Shown here one piece after another: positions 11,000 to 23,926 of a stretch of 64,000 nucleotides of DNA. The translations under genes and the position numbers were made by a program. Under the pieces are notes generated by a model. That model saw only the letters and a list, made by a program, of their open reading frames with translations. It ran no database searches and was not told the origin of the DNA. This DNA is from Flaccisagitta enflata (taxonomy: Eukaryota; Chaetognatha; Sagittoidea; Aphragmophora). The DNA lies in NCBI GenBank assembly GCA_965153355.1, contig OZ231127.1:4774001-4838000 (forward strand), given 5' to 3'. Position 1 is the stretch's first letter, and every line of letters starts with the position of its first letter.

Positions 11000-11434
11000 C
11001 TGTAAGGAAGCAAAGATCTCTCGAGTCGGTGAATTGAAAATTATTATGAACTTGGTGATCGGTACCCGTTGCCCTGCTCAGTTAATGCAGAAATGTAATG
11101 TGGTGAGAGTAGGGCATGGATAATGCTTTTTATGTGTTTGAAAGGTCAGAGAGGAGCCAGGAATTGCAATGGCAATTAGTTTCTATAAGGGTGGACCTTA
11201 CTTAAGTCCGTGATTTCCTTAGACATTTCAATTCCAGATCCTTGACTTTGCTTTGTCGGCAGTCTAGCTCTTGGTGGCCCCCTTGTGTCATGTTGATAGC
11301 TTGAGTATAAGATTGTGAAAGTAGTTGCCTTAGTATATAGTATACGTTATAAAGCATAGAGATGATCAATGGCACTTGCAAGCATCCTATGACTTCCTTG
11401 AATCCAAAACAATGAGTAACCTCGTTGAATAAAA
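11000..11434. other. Flank of discoidin-like gene
   Basis: Contains a GGTACCCGTTGCCCTGCT fragment (near 11060) matching the terminal region of the foldback family at 41 and 58 kb. It also holds the possible upstream exon ending at the GTAAGG donor near 11207. No complete gene is supportable. Confidence 0.4.
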
Positions 11435-11682
11435 ACAAGGCCGGATACACAGCTACCTCAGTCGCGTGCGGGTGGGCAGGAGCAGTGAGGCCAAAGATTG
11501 CAAAAAAAAACCAAAAAAGTGTAATGACGGACAGACTGACGGACTGATTCGATGGGACTGACGACCGAGGACTACCCGAGCCGGATTAATCGACTGATCG
11601 AGCGGATCGACGGACCGACGGACCGACGGACTGACGACCGACCGAAAAGTGGGGTGTAGAGTCGCGCAGCACGCAACTAAAA
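11435..11682 (+). mobile_element. ACGG-core modular element
   Basis: Head ACAAGGCCGGATACACAGC, 5' word AGTCGCGTGC, 3' end GCACGCAACT (9 of 10 complementary) then AAAAA. The core is CGGACCG-like. It is followed directly, without spacer, by two more heads of the same family. Confidence 0.8.
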
Positions 11683-11819
11683 ACAAGGCTGGATACACGG
11701 CAATTTAGTGGCAGACGGTTGGGCAGGAGCAGTGAAGTAACAAGGCCGGACACACGGCAATCCAGTCGCGGACAGTAGGGCAGGAGCAGTAATGCAAAAA
11801 CCACTCGCAATTCAAAAAT
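11683..11819 (+). mobile_element. Two truncated ACGG-core elements at the duplication junction
   Basis: Heads at 11683 (ACAAGGCTGG) and 11739 (ACAAGGCCGG) follow end to start. The second stops at CAATTCAAAAATG (11819), where copy 2 of the retroelement begins. In copy 2 the same element continues normally past 17091. The tandem-duplication breakpoint therefore lies inside this element. Confidence 0.8.
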
Positions 11820-12847
11820 GGTAATAATGATATGGGTCTATAATTTTCATAGTGATGTTTATCTCCTTTGAGTTTGTATACAGGTACAACCCTGGCTATC
11901 TTTCCATTCTCTGTAAAAATTCCAGTTTTCTGAGAGCTGTTAACTAAGTGTGCTAAGACTGGTGCCAAAATTTCTACATCACTTAGGATGATATTTTGTT
12001 TAAATCCAGCAGAGTCTTTACTAGTTTTGGGGGTAAACTTTTTACATACTTCTATTATATCATAATGGGTGACATCATTTAAGAGGAGTGAATGTGTATT
12101 TCGTGCAGTGTGTTTGTGTAGGTAATGTGATGGGCCTTGGGTAGACTTGCCTACACTTGCGTTTGTCTGCGGTCCCACTTGAGCATAATTATTATTAATA
12201 TTTTGTGCATTTGTCAATGGGTCCTTAATGATGGCTCCCTGATAGTGAAACTCAGTGGTTATATCTTCTTTGTTGCTAAGTTTATTTGTAGCTTTTTTAA
12301 TGATATTCCAGTGTTTTTTTATGTTACCTGAGCTTTCTGTTATCTGTCTGTTTATGTATTCCTTTTCTGCTTTACGAATTTTTGATACAATGGCATTTCT
12401 AAGCTTTTTATAATCTTCTCGCCTGTGTTTCTGCTTAGCTAATTTGTCTGCCAGCTAATTCTGTGTCTACAATACCACTTATCATGTGCTTTCCATCTTT
12501 TGAGAATATATGGTCAATAAGCGTAGCACTCTTCTTTTTAATTCTTGTTGGTCTTACTAGTCTTGGTATGAACTTATGATTAGTGATAAGGTCGTAGTAG
12601 TTAGCAGTTGGTAGGTGATTCTCATATTTTAGCAAGTCCAGGTTGAAGTCGCCAGCTAGTATAACTTGACTGTTTCTTTTGTCTGTTAGTGACAGGAACT
12701 TTTCTAATTCAGAGATAAATCTATCATAGTTTTGTCCATTAGGTTGTCCATTAGGTTGTCTGTAAATAGCAGCTACAGTTAGATCTCTTTTGGAGCTTTC
12801 TTTTGGGGTTGAGACTACATTTGGAACAGTTATTCCGTCGGCGTTAT
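11820..12847 (-). pseudogene. Truncated RT N-terminal part and EN C-terminal half, copy 2
   Basis: From 12847 the EN frame shows VAAIYRQPN-, GDFNLDLLKYE- and IDHIF-type blocks as in copy 1 and ends at about 12437. The RT linker and finger region (KDSAGFKQNIIL, YRPISLLP) then runs to 11820. The palm with FADD is absent, so no RT activity is possible. Confidence 0.8.
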
Positions 12848-14294
12848 TATGGCATTATCGTCCCAAATAGGGGAACGACGTATCAAAACCTTCGAGAATG
12901 CAGCAGTTTCAAAACGTCCAAAAACCATTGCATACAACAACGTCCTTGCCAAGAATCTGAGCTTTCAAAAGGCATAGTTGCCGTTTTGAAACCGCGTTGT
13001 GGGAGTATCAAAACTGCATAAAAAGGGGTTTTGAAAATACGACAAAAATAACATTTCTTTTTCACTTTTAGCCAGTTTTTTTCAAAATCGTCGTTCCCAT
13101 AAGCAATTTTTTTGCGGTTTTGAAACTGTAAAAAAGTTGCTTGTAATAACGTTTCATAAATTCAATTTCTTGCAGTTTCAAAACTGTAAAAAATAAGCTT
13201 TTTGTAACGTCCTTCAAAGTAATAAAACTTTGCACAAATTACACAAATTTACATAAAATACAAGTGACACAAATTACAAAAAATTTACATAAAATACAAG
13301 TGACACAAATTACAACATTACACAAATTACACAAATTTACATAAAATACAAGTGACATGGAGTCAAAATTCAACAACAATAGGACGGCAAGCATATTGGG
13401 AATTTTCTCCTCCTCCTCAACCTGCTCCTCCTCCGCACCCCCCCTTCCCCCAAGCTCTAGGCCCATATCTCAGCCTCGAGGTCCATATTCTACAGCCACA
13501 AGGTCAGGCCCTATCTCAAGGTCCAAATACCTGAGGCTGGAATTTGGGCCTTGAAGGTTGGAATTTGGGCCTTGAGGTTAGAATTTAAGCCTCACGTCTG
13601 GGATTTGGGCCTCAAGGCTAGGATAAAAGCCTCAAGGCTGAGATATGGGCCTTGAGGTTGGGGGAAAGGGGGATACGAAGGAGAAGAAGAAGGAGGAGGA
13701 GAAAATTCCCCATATGTATAAAAGCATAGGTCATCAACCCCTTTGGGGCCGCTGGCCAAAAGGATGTCTTTCAGATTCAGTTTCATGGAAAACCAAGAGT
13801 GGCGCGCGTATTAGCCAGTCAGTGAGGGCTAACGGGTCCTTCTTCCATTTTTTTCAGTTTGGGTAAAGTTAGGGAAATTTTTCCACCTAGCATATAACCA
13901 TGTTTCAATTTTTAAATGCATTTTTTTTAGTTTCAATACTTCAATTTTTTGCGTTTTCAAACGCAGTAAAAAGGTATAAGATCATAAAAGATAGAGATTT
14001 TTTCCCCGCTGGTCAGAATCTCTCTGGTATTGTTTTCTGCCATGAAACGCAAAAATCTCATGGTTTCCAGAAACCCAATTGCAAAGTTTTGAAACGGCAA
14101 CTATGCCTCAAAATCTGTTTCAAAAGTTGCGCATATTTGTGGTTTTGAAATGACAATATAAGATCATTTTAAAACTGCATAAGAACGCCCGCTTCAAAAC
14201 GGCTTTTTCAGGCAGTTCTGTGATGAAAATTCATAATTTTTGTTACAATAATCCACTTTTTTGCATTTTTGAAACGATTTTTGGCGGTTCAATA
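12848..14294. mobile_element. 1.45-kb insertion in the EN domain, copy 2
   Basis: Same insertion as at 7638-9045, again flanked by CGTTAT (12842-12847 and 14295-14300). It differs by small indels, including an extra TTTACATAAAATACAAG repeat near 13250. Clusters of GTTTTGAAAC flank the GGCCT minisatellite foldback at about 13360-13790. Confidence 0.75.
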
Positions 14295-14842
14295 CGTTAT
14301 AAAGGAACGCCACGGAATATCTCATTCGGAATCTGTATGACTAGACTTTCAAAATCTTGCTCTACAAACTCAATTTGTTCCAAAATCTTTGCCTTTGCCG
14401 AAATTGATTCACTAATAAATATACCAACACCACCCCCTTTCATTGTGGGGCGTCCTTTATGGAAAAATATATATCCGGGCATGATAGTTTTGAGTTCAGA
14501 TTCGGTGTAACCTGAATTTGATCTTTCAGTTATGTGTGTTTCAACTACAATGATTATGTCAGGCTTGTTGTCGGGGGTTGAGATATTGCTAATGAATAAC
14601 TTAAGTGATCTCAGTTTGGTCAAAAGGTTTGCTATGTTTAGTGATAGAATGGTCAGGTTTTGGCTATTTCTGATTTCCCTATTTCTGATCATATCAACTA
14701 ATCCTGATTTAGTGTAGTACAAGCTATCCTGAATGATACAGCTACTTGCCTCATTGTCATCGTTGTCATCTGAGAGCAGATTGCAAAAATTTTTCTGATC
14801 GTCAGCTAAGACATCGGGTATTGTTAGCTCATCTTCAGTCAT
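14295..14842 (-). pseudogene. Endonuclease N-terminal half, copy 2
   Basis: About 181 codons from a genuine ATG (MTEDELTIPDVLADDQK) through an acidic lead, LTILSLNIANLLTKL and IIIVVETHITE to GGGVGIFIS. It ends at a stop generated at the insertion border. The longest surviving N-terminus, it shows that the acidic stretch before EN is part of the protein. Confidence 0.8.
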
Positions 14843-15160
14843 TTACCATAAAGTAAGCGTTGAGGCTAAAAAAAAGGAGTAAAAATGATAAAAGGCCTTA
14901 GGTCCAGGAAGTCCTCTTTGCCAGAAATCAACACTTTCTTAAATCTAAAGGCGACTCACTAAATATTTGAACTATTTGATTGCCTAGGATAGAAATTGGA
15001 CACAAAGCTAGAAACGCCGATAAATGCCTGTGTTCAGTGGTGTTGTAGATGAGATAAGCATTGCCACGAATTTGTCGCCGAGGAGTGTGACGTCCGCGAT
15101 TTGTTGCTGCGTGTTTGCTGCTCGTAATTTCGCTTGTAGTTCGTGGCCATGATTTTGTCT

Positions 15161-15322
15161 GGGAGTTAATCACCAAGTTCGTCGACGTGAATTCGTCGAA
15201 GTGAGTTTGTTGCCGTTATTGGGAGTTAATCACCAAGTTGGTCGACATGAATTCGTCGACGTGAGTTTGTTGCCGTGACTTCGTCGCCGTAAATTCGTCG
15301 CTTTGGGTTCGTCGCCATGAGC
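15161..15322. repeat. 60-bp minisatellite, copy 2
   Basis: Duplicate of the array at 9914-10075 with the same GGGAGTTAATCACCAAGTT unit. Confidence 0.7.
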
Positions 15323-15609
15323 TGCCTGTATTCAGAACGCTGATACCCAAACATTTGAATTCTTTCAAAATCTTCTCGTCAACATCGCAGTACTTGGTCA
15401 GAGCCTTGGTGCGATAGCCAACATCTGATCTATCCTCACATAAGATGGTCCAGACGCCAAATCCTCCGCAATTCGCATCATTTGATCCCACAAATTGCCA
15501 AACTGACGAGGCTTTGTCTAGAGAGCAACCTTGACGGGCACGGAACGAGACTCGGGCTGGGACGAAGGTTTTCCCAACGGGGAACTCATACCAAACAATA
15601 GAGGGCAGC
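15323..15609 (-). pseudogene. Discoidin-like domain exon B, copy 2
   Basis: Near-identical to exon B of copy 1 (acceptor at 15611-15610). Substitutions include a Lys/Thr-type change in the ALTKYC neighbourhood and CSLD for CCLD. The reading frame stays open in both duplicates. Confidence 0.5.
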
Positions 15610-15651
15610 CTGGCAAAAAATATCACCATGCTTCATCAACATTTTTGAAAA

Positions 15652-15896
15652 ACAACTTTTCTCAGTACCAAAATATCATTTCTAGTCGCGTGCTGCGGGT
15701 GGGCAAGGGTCGTATTTGAGGTCACTTGATCATTTGGGCAGGAGCAGTGAGGCCAAAGACTGCAAACCCCAAGGCTAAAGAAGTAAAGTGTGACGGATTG
15801 ACGAACGGATGGATGGACTGACAGATGGACGGACGGGACGGACGGACACACCCTCGACAAAGCGGGTTGTAGAGTCGCGTAGCACGTGACTAAAAA
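15652..15896 (+). mobile_element. ACGG-core element with replaced head
   Basis: Allelic in position to 10405-10634. The standard head is replaced by a ~30-bp segment ending TTTCTAGTCGCGTGCTGCG, while the rest of the element and the 3' end GCACGTGACTAAAAA are kept. This is evidence of rearrangement at the 5' boundary after or during duplication. Confidence 0.7.
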
Positions 15897-16104
15897 ATTA
15901 TATGCTTAATTGATCATCAAATATGAAATATATCAAAAAGATTTGATTTGGTTTAATTTGAAAGGGTGTTAAAGATGTTATTTTTACTCTTGTTAATTAA
16001 GAATAGTGTAAAAAACAAAAAGCCTGATGCTGACATACTTTCTTGCGCATGGCGTAATAATATGCATAAGTTTAAACAGTCATGATATCGGGGTTTCATT
16101 TAGC

Positions 16105-16261
16105 CTTTTAGGATAAACTTTATCACCCAACCTGGCCCCATAATTGTGCCATGCGTTGTTGTGTCCGACGCTGAAGGCTTTGTCAGCAGTCCATGGAGCA
16201 GGATGATTGGACGTTGCTCGGGCGGTGCCACCTTGGATGTTGACCTCACAAATAGCAGGCA
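16105..16261 (-). pseudogene. Discoidin-like domain exon A, copy 2
   Basis: A 157-nt duplicate of exon A with the same acceptor and the same GC donor context (AAAAG then GCTAAATG). One coding change makes VYPT into VYPK. Confidence 0.5.
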
Positions 16262-16696
16262 CTGTAAGGAAGCAAAGATATCTCGAGTCGGTGAATTGAA
16301 AATTATTATGAACTTGGTTATCGGGACCCGTTGCCCTGCTCAGTTAATGCAGAAATGTAATGTGGTGAGAGTAGGGCATGGATAATGCTTTTTATGTGTT
16401 TGAAAGGTCAGAGAGGAGCCAGGAATTGCAATGGCAATTAGTTTCTATAAGGGTGGACCTTACTTAAGTCCGTGATTTCCTTAGACATTTCAATTCCAGA
16501 TCCTTGACTTTGCTTTGTCGGCAGTCTAGCTCTTGGTGGCCCCCTTGTGTCATGTTGATAGCTTGAGTATGAGATTGTGAAAGTAGGTGCCTTAGTATAT
16601 AGTATACGTTATAAAGCATAGAGATGATCAATGGCACTTGCAAGCATCCTATGACTTCCTTGAATCCAAAACAATGAGTAACCTCGTTGAATAAAA

Positions 16697-16956
16697 ACAA
16701 GGCCGGATACACAGCTACCTCAGTCGCGTGCGGGTGGGCAGGAGCAGTGAGGCCAAAGATTGCAAAAAAAAATTTGGCAAAAAAAACCAAAAAGTGTGAA
16801 GTGACGGACAGACGATGGACTGACGGACGACTGATCGACCACGGACTGATCGGACTGACGGACCGACGGACCGACGGACCGACGGACCGACGGACCGACG
16901 GACCGACGGACCGACCGAAAAAGTGGGGTGTAGAGTCGCGTAGCACGCAACTAAAA
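16697..16956 (+). mobile_element. ACGG-core element (duplicate of 11435-11682)
   Basis: Same head and end as its duplicate, but with a longer run of GACGGACC units (about 16857-16915). The core expands and contracts like a microsatellite. Confidence 0.8.
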
Positions 16957-17251
16957 ACAAGGCGGGATACACGGCAATTTAGTGGCAGACGGTTGGGCAG
17001 GAGCAGTGAAGTAACAAGGTCGGATACACGGCAATCCAGTCGCGGACAGTAGGGCAGGAGTGTAATGCAAAAACCACTCGCAATTCAAAAATGTGACCGA
17101 CCGACCGACACGGCAAGGTGTAGAGTCGCGTGTCCGCGACTAAAAACCGTTCGTAATTCAAAAATGTGACGCACCGATGGACGGACCAACGGATGGACGG
17201 AGGGACTGACACGGCAAGGTGTAGAGCAGCGTGTCCGCGACAACCATACAT
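16957..17251 (+). mobile_element. Cluster of three ACGG-core elements, two partial
   Basis: A truncated head (16957-17012), a nearly complete short element (17013-17146; 5' AGTCGCGGAC, 3' GTCCGCGACT then AAAAA) and a headless 3' part (17147-17251). Joints are immediate, so elements insert into or recombine at each other's CTAAAAA ends. Confidence 0.75.
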
Positions 17252-17940
17252 CTTAGTTGTATTTACTTCCTTAGCTAATATTTTACCATGAAATCAGGCC
17301 AACCTGGAAAGAGACTCGATGACTCCGAGCTTGATATCGCCAGAATGGCCGAGAAGAATACTTTTCCAGTGAAAGACATGATCCTGTTCGTAATTTAGGA
17401 TGAAATAGCAGGATGAAAAGCAACAGGAGATAAGAAATATTCCCATATAACCATACTGAATACATGGAGATAATATCACAGGACCAACTGACCGACCATC
17501 CAGCAGCCAGCGGGTTATAAAGTCGCGTGCACGTGACTAATGAATGGACGGTCGGACCGACTAACGGAAAGAATCTCTCTAAAACTTTGCCTGATTCTTC
17601 TTTTCTCTCGTTGAACTAAGACAATTTGTTTTGTTATTTTCGTTTTTTTAAAGTGGTTCAGCAAAATGAAGGTGATGCAGAATTAAGAAATTCAATCTAA
17701 GCCACCGCTGTGGATAAATACACTTATAATCGCTATGAGGATCTAAAACTGGAAAAAAACTCTTCAACAGCGTCAATGTAATAGGATCTAATTATGAGAA
17801 ATGAAATAACAAGGCCGGATACACGGGCCAAGACGGTGCGCCTGGCGTAATTAATTCTATCATCTATCCCGAGCTCTTTCACACCTATCCCAAGCTCTAT
17901 CTCCCTAACTGTAGACGAATTTGATAATGAATGAAATGAC
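17252..17940. other. Spacer with element fragments
   Basis: Non-coding. Contains a 3' fragment (GTCGCGTGCACGTGACT at about 17521-17538) and a head fragment (ACAAGGCCGGATACACGG at 17812) of the ACGG-core family, plus three TATCCCGAGCTCTA-like words between 17860 and 17985. Confidence 0.5.
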
Positions 17941-18260
17941 ATGAATTCCTACACCTATCCCGAGCTCTACTCTACCTATCCAAAGATCTATCATACCTAA
18001 GGGAAGAAGAATATGATAATGAACGAAATGAATGAACGGATGAACGGATGAATGGATGAATGAATGAATGGATGATTGAATGAATGAATGAATGAATGAA
18101 TGAATGAATGAATGAATGAATGAATTGCTGAATGAAAGGATGAATGAATGAATGAATGAATGAATGAATGAATGAATGAATAAATGAATGAATGAATGAA
18201 TGAATGAGTGAATGAATGTATGAATTGATTAATGAATTAATGAATGAAGGAATTGTAGAG
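17941..18260. repeat. (GAAT)n microsatellite
   Basis: Long imperfect GAATGAATG tract, with TATCCCGAGCTCTA-like repeats just upstream. Confidence 0.9.
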
Positions 18261-18329
18261 TTACATGAATGGTAAACAAGATGAGTTTTGAAGTGACTTC
18301 AAACATTTTCTGCGATTTTTCACTCGAGC

Positions 18330-18397
18330 GTGACCGACCGACCGACCAACCAACAGACAGAGCCTCTTATAGAGGTGCTATGGCGCACCTAAAAACC
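18330..18397 (+). mobile_element. 3' fragment of AGGTGC-type modular element
   Basis: An ACCG core is followed by CTTATAGAGGTGC, a six-base loop and GCACCTAAAAA. The six-base stem AGGTGC/GCACCT is perfect. Confidence 0.7.
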
Positions 18398-19400
18398 TGT
18401 TCAAGACCAATCTGGAATCAATTTCTGATAATTTCCTAAAACTTGTTATCAAAATAACCACTTGGAAGAAAAATCAAATTCTGATACTCTGAATAATTAG
18501 TTTTAAAAAAAAGACATTCAATTTCTTGTAAATGGCACTACGAATGGCACTACGACACATTGTCATTTGTCGACGAATCAAGAATAATCCAGAACCCATT
18601 TACTGAACCAACTACAAATAAGGATCTTTCGATCTCCATAGCAATGACTCTGATTAGGATAACGACACACAAGTTAAAAGGCAGGTAAATTACCCCTCCA
18701 ATAACAAAAGCCCTCCATATATATTTGCACAGTCACCTCCTTTCTCGCTGCCCGGCTCAGCCTCTTTTAGCCTACCAGCCTACCAACCTGCCAATCTCCG
18801 CGAGATGTAGAATTCATATGACCTAGCATCATTTGAAATAGTTTAGATTGGACGCGAGAGTAAATCCTTAACGTAGAGAAATGTCGGGAAATATTTCGTC
18901 AGTCGCAATTTTAGTTGTTTGTTTTTTCCTAAGGGGTTCTTAATAGCGTCCCACGGGGAGAAAACAAGCAGTTACATGAATCGCATAACTTACGTTGCAT
19001 TTATATATATGTATATTTCGAAAAAAGGGGGAGGGTGGAGGAAAGAATTCTTGGACTTGGAAACCCGATTTATGTATGACGTCACAACATTATAAGTCAC
19101 CAACCTTGTGTAGCATATCAAATTTATTCCCTGGTAACACAATGTTGTCGTTAGAATACATATGTCAACTATGGGCATCCAACATTATAAAATCCTTGAG
19201 GGAAACGACTTTACGAGTTATGTCTTTTAACTATACGAATATGACATTAAGTGCGCGGTGCTACATTCTCCAACAATTTGCACACGGTGCCTCGCAAAAG
19301 ACGAACATCACCCAAGCAGACACAAGGTCAACGTGAAACGGAACCATCTTGAGGATACACCATCTCTTTACATATTTAATGGTTATCATGAACAAAGATG
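18398..19400. other. Unassigned spacer
   Basis: No gene, RNA or repeat recognised beyond short AT-rich tracts. Confidence 0.4.
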
Positions 19401-19401
19401 G

Positions 19402-20281
<880 letters not shown>

Positions 20282-20357
20282 ATATACAATTTGTTTTACA
20301 TCAGCATAGTAAGTCACCACAGTTGTCGGGCTTGGGACCGACTCAGCGTTTGAAAGT

Positions 20358-20706
<349 letters not shown>

Positions 20707-21074
20707 GAACAAAGATAGAGAGCACGGCTTATTTCCACTTTCCCCTCGTTATCAGGCTTGTTTTGTATTTTTATGTCGTTGTTGGTTTTGATGGCAAAGT
20801 GAGGTTAACGGCTAAATGCAGAATTTTGGAGCAAAAGGTTCACTTTGTTGGCAAACGTTGATACAAGAAGAAATAAAAAAGAAGGAAAGCTTGGAGAAAT
20901 GTGTCGATTCGATGCTTACCTCATTAAATTCATCAAAGGGTTGACAATTTTGTTCCTTCCAGAAAACTGCCCTCCTGAAAGTTGCGAGCACAGCTATTTT
21001 TAGTCGCGTGCACGTGACTCTTGAACTTGCCGTTTCGGTCGGTCAGTCGGTCGGTCCCTAACATTCTTAAAATT
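20707..21074. other. Spacer with a reversed element end
   Basis: 21000-21060 holds a minus-orientation 3' end of the ACGG-core family (TTTTTAGTCGCGTGCACG then GTGACT) followed by GGTCGGTC-type core. Otherwise unassigned. Confidence 0.5.
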
Positions 21075-21290
21075 TGGACTTTTTAGGATATTTTAAGGTA
21101 CTTTAGGGCACTTTAGGGTACTAAAGGACACTTGAGAGTACTTAAGGGCACTCTAGGTACATAGGGTACTTTAGGGTACTATGGGGTACTTTAGGGTACT
21201 TTAGGTACTTAGGGGTACTTAAGGGTACATTAGGTACTTTCAGATATTTTTGGGTACTTTTAGGTATTTTTGGGTATTTTCGGTATTGTA
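21075..21290. repeat. ~11-bp GGGTACTTTAG minisatellite
   Basis: About 20 imperfect units of GGGTACTTTAG/GGGCACTTTAG. Confidence 0.85.
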
Positions 21291-21696
21291 TCGTCTCGAT
21301 ATTGTGTCGATTAAGGGAGGCACTCTTTTGTTAGTCATTTCCAGCTGGACACGTCTGTTGCCCTCTTGGGCTTGTTTTCTTTAAGATTTTATTTTTCTTT
21401 TCTCCTCCACTTTTTATGACCAAAGTTACAAAACTTTGTGTCATGCTCAATTACAGACGCAAGAATATATTCACATCAATAGAGATAAATCATGTACAAG
21501 AAATGATGATTTTCATGAGAAAAATGGCAAAATGCGTATAAAGAGTCCATTGAAGTTCATCTCATTTTTGTCAAATTCCTTCTCGAGTTTCGACTTTCGA
21601 TGCTTTCCATTTAGAAGAAGATTCCCTTTCTTCTTCTCTCAGATTTATTCTCCAGAGACACACAAAGACTGACATTTTTACCCTCACCTTTCCACT

Positions 21697-21880
<184 letters not shown>

Positions 21881-21981
21881 GAACAGCCAGAATGAGAAAC
21901 CAAAACGCGTTTTATTAACTTTCGTCTCTGACATTTCCCCTCCTCACTTGTCACTCTTCCATCGACGTCTATTGTTATCAG

Positions 21982-22205
21982 AGGACACATGAAACTAAAC
22001 GTTCTTTACCAAGGCTATAATGAATAGCTTAGGCCAGAGCCCGGGTGGATGTATCATAGGACACATGAAACTAAACGTTCTTAACCTAAGCTTTAATGAT
22101 AGCTTAAGCAAGAGCCCGGGGAGATGTATCAAAGGGGGCATGAAAGTAAACGTTTTGAATCTACCTAGGCCAAGTCTCAAGGGGTTGTATTCTAGAAAAC
22201 GAGGC
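21982..22205. repeat. 76-bp minisatellite, ~3 units
   Basis: ACATGAAACTAAACGTTCTT recurs with a 76-bp period (starts near 21982, 22058 and 22134), with AGAGCCCGGG inside each unit. Confidence 0.8.
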
Positions 22206-22650
22206 ATTCTTGACCAAAATATCAAACGTCTATCACACTAAGATACTTGAAGTGTGGATGTGGGCCAATAAACGAAGGTAATGCAGGAAATAAAACATTC
22301 CCGACCTCCATGAACCAATCATCCAATATTCAAATATATGGAACGAAAAATCCTTGACTAAAGTATAAAGTAACAACCAAATCTTTGGGCTTAAAGTTGT
22401 CATGGCGAGAAATGAATGGGACCACCTGGGCCAAGGAAAAGTAATGAGGAATATCGGGGGTCAGTGAGCCGCGATGACAACTGACGCATAAAGCGAATAA
22501 TCCTCAACCACGGCTAGGATGAAATCTCTGTTCGGAGGGCAAGAAAAAACACATCAGACCATAGTGAAGCGTCGCCATGATGAATCCGCTATTCGGGCAT
22601 GTTTACCTTTGGAGCACCGAACTCAGCTATTTCTAATTTCCAATTTCTAA
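22206..22650. other. Unassigned spacer
   Basis: No supportable gene or repeat. Confidence 0.4.
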
Positions 22651-22801
22651 TTTCTAGTCGCGGACACGCGACTCTACACCTTGCCGGGTCGGTCGGTCCG
22701 CGTCCGTCCGTCCGAAATATATTCTTGAATTGCGAGCGGTTTTCGCATTACTGCTCCTGCCCAACCGTCCGCGACTGGATTGCCGTGTATCCGGCCTTGT
22801 T
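22651..22801 (-). mobile_element. ACGG-core element, type AGTCGCGGAC, reversed
   Basis: Complete reversed copy: TAGTCGCGGACACGCGACTC at the left is the 3' end, GTCCGCGACT near 22770 is the complement of the 5' word, and CCGGCCTTGT at 22791-22800 is the head. Core is very short. Confidence 0.8.
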
Positions 22802-22944
22802 ATTTTCTAATTTCTAATTTCAAATTTATTGAAATGTGGCCCAATTTCCGTTTGCGGCTCGGCAGCCGCGCTCCCTCTGTAGTGACCTGGTCTGTTCGGG
22901 CAGCCACCGGTACAGCCCCCCTGCATACCACGAATTTACCCTAT

Positions 22945-23040
22945 GCTGCTAACTCGGACTTTTCGAAATTCGCTAGATAGCCCCTAAAAAATCGCTAGAA
23001 TTCGCTAGATTTTTTTCCAAATTAGCTAACTATCAATACC
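22945..23040. repeat. Dispersed TTCGCTAG repeat, copy 1
   Basis: A ~95-bp segment (TTTTCGAAATTCGCTAG, CCCCTAAAAAATCGCTAG) recurs at 23927-24040, and a diverged relative lies at 24690-24870. Confidence 0.7.
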
Positions 23041-23049
23041 GATTTTTTT

Positions 23050-23130
23050 TTTGTAGTCGCGTGCTACGCGACTCTATAAGCCACTTTTCGGTAAGTTGGT
23101 CCGTCGGTTTGTCAGTCCGTCCGTCACAAA
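23050..23130 (-). mobile_element. Reversed 3' part of ACGG-core element
   Basis: TAGTCGCGTGCTACGCGACTC (hairpin AGTCGCGT/ACGCGACT) is followed by TATAAGCCACTTTTCGG and a GTCCGTC core. Confidence 0.7.
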
Positions 23131-23249
23131 GTTGTTTAAAGGGCGTTTTAAACGCTTTGATGAAATTTTAAAGGTTTTATGATTTTCATGAGAATTTTTT
23201 TGGCTAAATCAAAGATCATTTTACAAATTTTAGTCTGTCTGCCTATCTA

Positions 23250-23834
23250 ACATCTGTGCAAGAATTATTGCAACAACATGCCATTGTTCAATTTGTTTCC
23301 CCTTGAGCTATAGTAAATTCACTTATTTGATCAGGTTTGGTTATTTTTGCGATAATACAAGCTATAACAAGACAAAAAAATAATGTTCAATCCTTTTTAG
23401 AAGTCGCAAGTTAGGTTTATTTAACACAACTGAGAAGTGGTTTTGTTCAGAATGTCAATTTTTGGGTTACTTTCACACCAAGATTTGACCACTATGCTTT
23501 TGAAATTAGACTTGAAATCCATGAGATTATTAATCTACAGCTCAAGATCTAACCAGTGGCGCAATCTGCATAATTTTGTCTATGTTCAATCAGATTTACG
23601 AGTCTTTTAAAATATGACAGTGATTTTTTGGTAAGTTTGCAGTGCCATGATAGGTAGATGTTTTCACTGATTTTGTTATATCTTGGCTTTGTTTTAACTA
23701 ATTGGGATGTTATTCATGAGCAAAATAAAGCATTTTTCAAGCACTAACTAATTGTGAAAACCAAATGTTTGCATTTATTTTCATTAAGGCTTAACTATCT
23801 TAAGAAGTTGTTGCAATAATTCTTGCACAGATGT
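23250..23834. mobile_element. MITE with perfect 28-bp TIRs and TA flanks
   Basis: ACATCTGTGCAAGAATTATT... at 23250-23277 is exactly mirrored at 23807-23834. TA is present on both outer edges (23248-23249 and 23835-23836). It is 585 bp, AT-rich and non-coding. TA target duplication suggests Tc1/mariner-type mobilisation (inference). Confidence 0.85.
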
Positions 23835-23926
23835 TATTTGTCCGACATTCTGTGAAAATGCCGACTCAAGCGACTTAAGTCTAATGACCTTGTTTTTCTT
23901 TAGGCGACTCTTCAAGGTAACGAGCT

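Larger units (their letters stand above)
11820..14842 (-). mobile_element. Degenerate non-LTR retrotransposon, copy 2 (3' truncated)
   Basis: Duplicate of 6622-9593. RT is cut at 11820, just after the YRPISLLP block, so the catalytic Asp motifs are missing. The frame then runs into the small-element sequence, giving a chimeric open frame (11705-12217). The linker defect and the CGTTAT-flanked insertion (12848-14294) are shared with copy 1. The EN start (ATG 14840-14842) lacks copy 1's TAG. Confidence 0.85.
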
